10,980 bases of DNA from an uncultured Collinsella sp. (GTDB lineage: Bacteria; Actinomycetota; Coriobacteriia; Coriobacteriales; Coriobacteriaceae). The number at the start of each line of letters is the position of its first letter. Within the stretch, counting starts at the first letter, position 1. Both the position numbers and the translations under genes were made by a program. The notes under the pieces were generated by a model, which worked only from the letters and a program-made list of their open reading frames with translations, was not told the origin of the DNA and ran no database searches. The DNA is taken from contig CAJJZO010000045.1 of assembly GCA_905197585.1 (NCBI GenBank), forward strand, positions 1 through 10,980, in the 5' to 3' direction. Below are positions 6,119 to 10,980 of this stretch, in pieces.

Positions 6119-6526
6119 GTGCGCAAGGCGCTGGCACAACCTCATACCAAGCAGTTCCTCAAGTTTGCCGTCGTGGGTCTTATCTCCTTTGGCATCGACT
6201 GGGGCATGCTCATTGCGCTCGTCGAGCTGTTCCACCTCGACTTTTTGATGAGCACCACGGTTTCGTTTATCACGTCCGTCGTGGTCAACTACTGGCTCAG
6301 CATGAAGTACGTGTTCGACCACCGCGAGGGCATGAGCCGCAAGCGCGAGTTCACGATCTTCACCATCCTGTCGGTGATCGGCCTGGGCCTCAACGACCTG
6401 TACATGTTTGTGGGCGTCACGTTTTTGAGCATCGGTTACCAGGCCATGAAGGCCATCGCCACGTTCCTCGTCACCTGGTACAACTACTTCAGCCGCCGCT
6501 TTTTCCTCGAGGGCGCACGGTCGTAG
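6119..6526 (+). CDS. GtrA family membrane protein (second copy)
   Basis: The 135-residue protein has the same four-helix GtrA layout as the first copy and clearly shares ancestry with it: FAVVGLISFGIDWGM (16-30), VVVNYWLSMKYVF (54-66), GMSRKREF (71-78), LSVIGLGLND (84-93) and WYNYFSRRFFLEG (120-132) all have close counterparts there. The presumed role is flipping or handling of lipid-linked sugars at the membrane. The start is the GTG at 6119, which gives MRKALAQPHTKQF. The Shine-Dalgarno sequence is poor (GGATGTG region), and the in-frame upstream sequence reaches a TAA at 6074 without a better ATG. No glycosyltransferase is next to either copy, so the sugar substrate is unknown. A strong terminator follows. 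Confidence 0.88.
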   Translation: MRKALAQPHTKQFLKFAVVGLISFGIDWGMLIALVELFHLDFLMSTTVSFITSVVVNYWLSMKYVFDHREGMSRKREFTIFTILSVIGLGLNDLYMFVGVTFLSIGYQAMKAIATFLVTWYNYFSRRFFLEGARS

Positions 6527-6552
6527 TCGATTCGCTATTTGCTTGAATGTAT

Positions 6553-6590
6553 AACCGGTTGGAATTCCCGTTCCAACCGGTTTTTTGTTT
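6553..6590 (+). terminator. intrinsic terminator after the second gtrA gene
   Basis: AACCGGTTGGAA (6553-6564) pairs perfectly with TTCCAACCGGTT (6571-6582) around a TTCCCG loop, and a run of six T (6581-6586) then GTTT follows. This is a textbook Rho-independent terminator 27 bases past the stop codon. Confidence 0.95.
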
Positions 6591-6625
6591 GCCGAGAGAC
6601 CCGGCGACCCAGTCCCATTCGCATG

Positions 6626-6663
6626 AAAAACGGGCGGTCCGGATGTTGGTCCGAACCGCCCGT
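6626..6663 (-). terminator. intrinsic terminator of the DUF4430 operon
   Basis: On the minus strand ACGGGCGGTTCGGA (6663-6650) pairs with TCCGGACCGCCCGT (6643-6630) with one G-U pair around a CCAACA loop, then TTTTT (6630-6626). It lies 22 bases after the TAG of the 6686 gene and faces the gtrA terminator, isolating the two converging units. Confidence 0.93.
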
Positions 6664-6685
6664 CTGGCGCGCTATGTCGAGGTCT

Positions 6686-7588
6686 CTAGCCCGTTACGTA
6701 ATACCAAACGACGTTGTCACCATTGGAGAGAACGTAGTTACTGCAGGCCGTCATGGGTGTTGTGCCGTTGACGGAGTACATCCAGCCGCTCGTGCCGCCG
6801 TACTGTTTCTCGGCCAAACCACCAATCGCGGAGACATACGTACCGTACGACGAGCCATGTGCGTTGACAGAAAGGCCCAGCGCGCACAGGGCATCGTAGA
6901 CGGTAGCGCCTTCGTTAAAGGTAAAGGTGCCACCAGAGGACACAGGATTGCCCACAGAGCTCGATGTGACCGAAACCGTCACCGTAACGTAGTTGGACTC
7001 CTGCGAGCCGCTCTGGCCGCCCGAGGAGGCGTTTCCACCATTAGAGGATGAGGCTCCATTAGACGACTGGCCACCGCCCGAAGAAGCACCACCAGACACC
7101 TTGGAAGTATCGCCGGCTCCCGTATTCTGGGCAGCGGATTTATCGCCAGACTTCTTGCCGTCCTGGTCCTCGAACTTCTTGCTATCCGAGTTTTTGTCCG
7201 ATTCCTTGTTTGAAGACTCGGAATCGTCCTTGGCGTCGTTCGAACCCTTGGGCTCGTCTTTTGCATCATTCGAAGATTTGGAATCCTTGGAACTAGCCTC
7301 GCCCGAAGCGGCAGACGAGCCAGACCCCTTGGTGTCCTTGGCGACGACGCTCTCCCCCGTCACGGTCTGAACGATCCAGTCAATGGACCAGGAGCCGCTC
7401 TCGGAAGGATGGACGAAGCCCAGCGAGACGACGATCAGAATGGTGCACGCGGCAGCAAGAACGCCAAGGAGCGCCTTGCGACGAGAGGCGGACGCCGCCG
7501 AAGCGGCGCCCTGTTGCTTTGCATCGTCGAACTGAATGAACGAGGAATCTGGTTGCTTGGGGTCAGCGTCCTTGGATTTATTGGACAC
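6686..7588 (-). CDS. membrane-anchored DUF4430 (transcobalamin-like C-terminal) domain protein
   Basis: The 300-residue product has a polar N-terminus (1-34), a basic SRRK patch, one hydrophobic helix (about 39-59, LLGVLAAACTILIVVSLGF), a long Ser/Asp/Lys/Gly-rich disordered linker (about 85-198) and a C-terminal DUF4430 domain (about 200-300). The domain carries FNEGATVYDAL (224-234), GTSGWMYSVNG (265-275) and NGDNVVWYYVTG (289-300). Topology is N-in, domain outside. DUF4430 (PF14478) resembles the C-terminal beta domain of transcobalamin/intrinsic factor. Cys235 and Cys282 could form a disulfide. Two GTG starts are possible. GTG 7588 is preferred because AGGTG, overlapping the upstream stop, is spaced 6 nt from it; GTG 7597 would add three residues and has no RBS. 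The domain matches those repeated in the upstream gene, so the two probably share a ligand or task. Confidence 0.85.
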   Translation of the reverse strand: MSNKSKDADPKQPDSSFIQFDDAKQQGAASAASASRRKALLGVLAAACTILIVVSLGFVHPSESGSWSIDWIVQTVTGESVVAKDTKGSGSSAASGEASSKDSKSSNDAKDEPKGSNDAKDDSESSNKESDKNSDSKKFEDQDGKKSGDKSAAQNTGAGDTSKVSGGASSGGGQSSNGASSSNGGNASSGGQSGSQESNYVTVTVSVTSSSVGNPVSSGGTFTFNEGATVYDALCALGLSVNAHGSSYGTYVSAIGGLAEKQYGGTSGWMYSVNGTTPMTACSNYVLSNGDNVVWYYVTG

Positions 7589-7594
7589 AACCCT

Positions 7595-7599
7595 CACCT
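7595..7599 (-). promoter_or_regulatory. ribosome binding site overlapping the upstream stop codon
   Basis: AGGTG on the minus strand overlaps the TAG (7600-7598) of the large surface-protein gene and lies 6 nt before the GTG at 7588. The arrangement suggests translational coupling of the two DUF4430 proteins. Confidence 0.6.
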
Positions 7600-10500
7600 A
7601 CCGACGTTTGGTGAACACGAACACGCCGACGATGGCGAGACCGATGACGCCGGCGGCAACGCCAACAATGGCGAGCGGGTTGGTGCCAGTCTCCTGCTCG
7701 GAAGCACTAGAGGACTTCTTAGCAGTGGTCGTAGAAGCAGCACCCGTATCGGACTTGGAATCGGACTTCTTGTCGGACTTCTTGTCGGACTTGCTGTCCT
7801 TCTTGTCAGACTTCTTGTCAGACTTCTTCTCGTCCTTCTTATCGGACTTATCGGAGTCCTTCTTGTCGGACTTGTTGTCCTTGGTCTCGGTCTTGGTCGA
7901 CACCGTCGTCTTGGTCGTCGGCTTATGACCCGGGGCGACAGCGCCGCCCTTCGAGCCGGAGCCGGAACCCGTGCCAGTGCCAGCGCCAGTGCCGGAACCA
8001 GTACCGGTACCAGAACCGCCGCCGCCATTCGAACCAGCGCCGCCATTACCGCCAGGGTTAACGGCATTCTTGGTCCACTTGGCATACAGCGTCAGATCGG
8101 CCGTCACCGACGTGCTAAAGTCATACGCCTGCGTGCAAGCCTCATCGGTATACCAACCGCCGAAAGTGTAGCCATCGCGCGTCGGATCGGCCGGCTTGAC
8201 CAGCTTGCCATCGGCCGTAGCAACAAACTTAGTGTCGCAAGCAGACCCGCCGTTGGAGTTAAAGGCAACCGTCCAAGACTCGACAGCTCCAAGTTTAAAC
8301 AGCGTGCCCGAATCATTAATGTAGTAGAGATTGCCAGAAGCATCGGCAATGACCGGAGAGTCACAGTACTGGTAATGGCCAGCCGCATCATAAATCTGCG
8401 TCGCCTCTGCATCGCCGAGCGTATAGCGATACACGCCACCACCAGCAGAGTAGTTGACGTAATCCTTGCTATCCGCGCTGTTAACGGTGAAGTACACATA
8501 GGTCTTGCCGCCCTGAACACTCACCAGCGGAGTAGCAGCAATACCGTTGAGGCCAGCCGGCAGCGCCTTGCCGTCGGCAGCAGCGACCATCGTGGTCTTA
8601 CCCGTCTTCAGGTTATAGAGAACCAGAGCAGAGCCAGTAGCCGTCTGTCCGCCGACAATCAGATTGTCACCAGACACCGCAGGGGCGCTCAGATTATTCG
8701 TAAGGCCCAGATCAACCGTCTTCTGTTCACTCAGCACGCCCTTCGCCGAAAGCGAAATCACATGGAGCTTTCCGTCGTGCGTCATCTGATAGAAGGTCGA
8801 ACCATTGGACGGATCGGCAATGCAATCGGCATTTGCGACAGCGCCGAGCTTCATGGTCGAAACGACATCGCCCGTCGTCTTATCAATGCACTTAAGCGTA
8901 CCCGCGCTCGTAGGAACGATGGCATACTTATCCGTCAAAGCCGCACCAGTCCAGTAATAGCCCTCGGCAGGGTCGAAGTTCTGCCAAGAAACTTCGCCCG
9001 TGGCAATCTTAATGCGCGCAAAGGAGCCGTTGCCGTAGGTCGCGTTGTAATTCTCGTCATACGAAATATCGACCGTGCCTACATAGACGTACTCGCCGTC
9101 CGAAACGACGGTGCAGGAGCTCTGCGTCAAGTCCGTCAAACCAGGCGTCAGCCACTTGCAGATCAGCTTGTCTGCAGTAATCGCCTGGACCGCACCGCCG
9201 TTGAGCGGAACGATGATAAGGCCATTGGTATATATCGGACGAGAGGTATAGCTCACCTTGGAGGCAAGCGGCGCAGAGGCAACCTTTTTGCCCGTGGACG
9301 AATCGATCTTAATGAGCTCGTTCTCGGTCGCGATGTACACAAAGCCGTTAGCAATGACAGGCTCGCTGCAGTTGGCATACTGCTGACCAGACTCGGCCTT
9401 CCAATCGAAGGCCCACTTAAGACCGGCGGCCTGCGCAGGCGTCTTGGCATCCGTTACGGTCGAACCGTTGCCACTGTTGCCGTAGCCGGCCCACTCGGCA
9501 TCCCAATCAGGAGTCGTCGCGCTCGGATCCACGACAATCTTGTCGGGATCGGGCATGGGCGAATTATCGGTGGTATAGGCAAGCGTGACCTTATCGCCGC
9601 TCTTGAGCGTAATCTGATTGGCGCAGAGTAAGGAGGGCTCTCCGTTGATATACAGATGCCAATATTTATTGGTCGCAGCATCCCAACCATACGGCTTGTG
9701 ATCGAACGGCGAAGTAATGGAATTCAGGAACCAGTACTCACCACTCTGGGAGCCGTTGTACGCAACGCCCTTGGCCTTCAGAACTGCCTCAATAAGGTTC
9801 TGGGCCGTGGAGCCTTCGGGCAGAGAAACATTGCTTGCCGTGCCCCAACGCGTATTGTTCCCGTTGACATCGGGACCGATAACATCGGCGGATCCAAGCA
9901 CCTGACCGGGGAGGGCATCGGCGTCAGCACCATACATAAAGGTGACGGCGTCACCCTCCTGGAGCTTGTAGGCACCGGCGCCAACGTCGGCGAACTTGCC
10001 ATTTACGTAGAAGCGCCAATAGCTCTTGGTCGCAGCATCCCAGCCATAGGACTTACCATCAAACGGCGAAGTAATGCCGTTGAGGAACCAGCCCCAAGAC
10101 GATTCGCTAGCATCGAGCTTAAGGCCGGTCTGCTCAAGGAGATCCTTAGCAGTGGAGCCTGCCTTGAGACTCGTCTGGCCCGTCGAAGCCCAAACCTGCT
10201 GCTTGCCGTCCTTGTCCTTACCGAGAACCTGAACAGAAGCATGGACAGAATCAGAGGGCAGCTGGTCGCCCCAGCCACCGTAGAACCACGTGACGGTATC
10301 GCCAACATGGATGGTGACATTGTCCGCCGTATAGTCACTCGACTTGCCGTTGATGAACAGCTGCCAATAGGTCGAATAATCTTGGGGCGTACCCAGTTCA
10401 ACACCGTTGTACTTAAGGCTCAGAATGAAGGAGCCCGCAGCAACGGCGTCGATGCCATTCGCCTCAAGCGCGACCTTCGTAAGGTCAAGTGCGCTCGAGC

Positions 10501-10980
10501 CGGACGTCACCACATACTGCGCGTTATCGACCCAGGTCTGAGTCTTGCCCTGGGCATCGCGACCAATGACGGTCACATTTGCGGCAACCTGGTCCTTAAC
10601 GACAGGGGACGCGCTACCAGCCGTATAGGCAAACTCAATCTTCTGCCCTTGGGTGAGCTTGACGCTGCTCGCGCCAACCGAGGAAGACGCGCCGTCGACG
10701 AACAGCTGCCAGTAGGCATAGGTCGTCGGATCGTAGGCAAGCGTGCGACCATCGCTCGGGGATGTGATGCTTTCGAGGTAGAAACCGTATGCCGTGTTCG
10801 GTTCGTACTTCGCCTTGAAGCCCGTCTTCTCCTGCAGCTTAATGAAGGCATCCGCAGCCGTCGCGCCCTCGTCGAGCTTGAGTTGCGTAGGTGCCACCCA
10901 GGTCTGAGCCTTGCCGTCGGCATCGGTGCCGATAATCGAGAACGAGACCTCGACTTGCTTCTTGGCGACATCGCCGGTTT
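7598..10980 (-). CDS. large multidomain surface protein (tandem DUF4430, PQQ-like propeller, InlB repeat, C-terminal anchor), 5' end missing
   Basis: The frame is open to the right edge: 1126 residues are visible, numbered here from the first complete codon, and the GTG at 10897 is internal. At least four DUF4430-like domains lie at about 9-124, 133-245, 247-361 and 363-477, each with an aromatic-rich YWxxxxxG strand and a GDxVxxxY ending. A PQQ/WD-like beta-propeller spans about 520-897, with blade motifs such as NGFVYIATEN, GEYVYVGT and GNLYYIND. An InlB-type repeat (about 901-970) has RDGYTFGGWYTD and DLTLYAKW. A Gly/Thr/Ser spacer (about 974-1012), a Lys/Asp/Ser stalk (about 1030-1077) and a hydrophobic helix with tail TKRR (about 1101-1126) follow. 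This is the layout of a Gram-positive surface protein, but the sorting motif position reads EQETG instead of LPXTG. A signal peptide should lie outside the window. Function is unknown; ligand capture or adhesion is inferred. Confidence 0.88.
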   Translation of the reverse strand, partial: TGDVAKKQVEVSFSIIGTDADGKAQTWVAPTQLKLDEGATAADAFIKLQEKTGFKAKYEPNTAYGFYLESITSPSDGRTLAYDPTTYAYWQLFVDGASSSVGASSVKLTQGQKIEFAYTAGSASPVVKDQVAANVTVIGRDAQGKTQTWVDNAQYVVTSGSSALDLTKVALEANGIDAVAAGSFILSLKYNGVELGTPQDYSTYWQLFINGKSSDYTADNVTIHVGDTVTWFYGGWGDQLPSDSVHASVQVLGKDKDGKQQVWASTGQTSLKAGSTAKDLLEQTGLKLDASESSWGWFLNGITSPFDGKSYGWDAATKSYWRFYVNGKFADVGAGAYKLQEGDAVTFMYGADADALPGQVLGSADVIGPDVNGNNTRWGTASNVSLPEGSTAQNLIEAVLKAKGVAYNGSQSGEYWFLNSITSPFDHKPYGWDAATNKYWHLYINGEPSLLCANQITLKSGDKVTLAYTTDNSPMPDPDKIVVDPSATTPDWDAEWAGYGNSGNGSTVTDAKTPAQAAGLKWAFDWKAESGQQYANCSEPVIANGFVYIATENELIKIDSSTGKKVASAPLASKVSYTSRPIYTNGLIIVPLNGGAVQAITADKLICKWLTPGLTDLTQSSCTVVSDGEYVYVGTVDISYDENYNATYGNGSFARIKIATGEVSWQNFDPAEGYYWTGAALTDKYAIVPTSAGTLKCIDKTTGDVVSTMKLGAVANADCIADPSNGSTFYQMTHDGKLHVISLSAKGVLSEQKTVDLGLTNNLSAPAVSGDNLIVGGQTATGSALVLYNLKTGKTTMVAAADGKALPAGLNGIAATPLVSVQGGKTYVYFTVNSADSKDYVNYSAGGGVYRYTLGDAEATQIYDAAGHYQYCDSPVIADASGNLYYINDSGTLFKLGAVESWTVAFNSNGGSACDTKFVATADGKLVKPADPTRDGYTFGGWYTDEACTQAYDFSTSVTADLTLYAKWTKNAVNPGGNGGAGSNGGGGSGTGTGSGTGAGTGTGSGSGSKGGAVAPGHKPTTKTTVSTKTETKDNKSDKKDSDKSDKKDEKKSDKKSDKKDSKSDKKSDKKSDSKSDTGAASTTTAKKSSSASEQETGTNPLAIVGVAAGVIGLAIVGVFVFTKRR
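7685..7699 (-). other. degenerate sortase-type sorting signal (EQETG)
   Basis: The codons read E-Q-E-T-G, followed by TNPLAIVGV, a hydrophobic helix and KRR. The surrounding layout is exactly that of an LPXTG sorting signal (compare LPxTGxNPLAI), but Leu and Pro are replaced by Glu and Gln. Either the protein stays membrane-anchored or a non-standard sortase is involved. Confidence 0.5.
7748..7882 (-). repeat. short tandem repeats encoding a KSDKK/DKKD stalk
   Basis: Within the large surface-protein gene, 9- and 12-base units of the type GACAAGAAG/TCCGACAAG repeat about a dozen times and encode KSDKKSDKK-like sequence. The product is a charged, extended, wall-spanning type linker. Unit number could vary in frame between strains. 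Confidence 0.75.
7943..8056 (-). repeat. Gly/Thr/Ser-rich spacer repeats (GTGTGSGTG type)
   Basis: This segment of the large surface-protein gene encodes repeated GxG dipeptides (GTGTGSGTGAGTGTG) between the InlB repeat and the Lys/Asp stalk. It acts as a flexible hinge and is a second potential site of in-frame length variation. Confidence 0.7.
9557..10954 (-). repeat. four tandem DUF4430 domain repeats
   Basis: Protein-level repeats of about 110-115 residues occupy approximately 10954-10607, 10582-10256, 10240-9908 and 9892-9557. Each begins with a strand ending in a VxGxDxxG turn (IIGTDADGK, VIGRDAQGK, VLGKDKDGK, VIGPDVNGN), followed by an Ala/Ser-rich helix. Units 1, 3 and 4 share SITSP/GITSP and all four share YWxxxxxG. 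Units 3 and 4 share ITSPFD, then YGWDAAT and YW. Unit 2 lacks the ITSP and WDAAT segments. More units may lie beyond the right edge. Confidence 0.8.

Noticed and set aside
6539..7051. 170-codon plus-strand frame starting at the gtrA terminator
   Set aside because: It runs across two strong terminators and then antisense to the DUF4430 domain; there is no RBS and no coherent protein character.
7409..9631. A 740-codon open frame on the plus strand opposite the surface-protein genes
   Set aside because: For most of its length it is in exact codon register with the minus-strand large gene, where stops appear only opposite TTA, CTA or TCA codons, which are rare in this GC-rich gene. Its product is a low-complexity Arg/Leu/Gly string mirroring the KSDKK and GTG repeats, with no start signals or recognisable domain.

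Overview
The window looks like a chromosomal segment from a GC-rich, Gram-positive gut actinomycete, most likely class Coriobacteriia (Collinsella-like). This is an inference from the combination of a Bacillota-type class III fructose-1,6-bisphosphatase, a DegV protein, GtrA proteins, GC-rich codon use, and large surface proteins built from DUF4430 and InlB-type repeats. No rRNA, tRNA, CRISPR array, insertion sequence or phage gene was seen.

Layout, left half. 1-738 (+) is the 3' part of an RsmB/NOP-family rRNA cytosine-C5 methyltransferase. It converges on a 56-residue single-span membrane protein gene at 763-933 (-). Divergent from that, 1125-2216 (+) encodes a TIM-barrel protein resembling KDPG aldolase but with Asn where the Schiff-base Lys would be. 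It ends at an intrinsic terminator and faces a DegV/FakB-type fatty-acid-binding protein gene at 2298-3188 (-). A gene-free 320-bp region (3189-3508) full of short repeats, with a perfect palindrome at its fbp end, separates degV from the divergent gluconeogenic gene fbp (3509-5425, +).

Layout, right half. fbp is followed by two small four-helix GtrA-family membrane proteins (5504-5899 and 6119-6526, +). The fbp-gtrA gap and the gap between the two gtrA copies each hold strong inverted repeats. A textbook terminator closes the + strand genes at 6553-6590, and a second one on the - strand (6626-6663) closes the last operon.

That operon (- strand, 10980 to 6686) is the most distinctive content. 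Its first visible gene runs off the right edge: at least 1126 residues with at least four tandem DUF4430 (transcobalamin-like C-terminal) domains, a PQQ-like beta-propeller, one InlB-type repeat, a Gly/Ser/Thr spacer, a Lys/Asp/Ser-rich stalk and a C-terminal membrane anchor whose expected LPXTG motif reads EQETG. Nine bases later, with its ribosome binding site overlapping the upstream stop, a second gene encodes a membrane-anchored protein with a long Ser/Asp/Lys linker and one DUF4430 domain. The two proteins probably work together at the cell surface. Binding of a corrinoid, another small ligand or a host molecule is a hypothesis; nothing in the window proves it.
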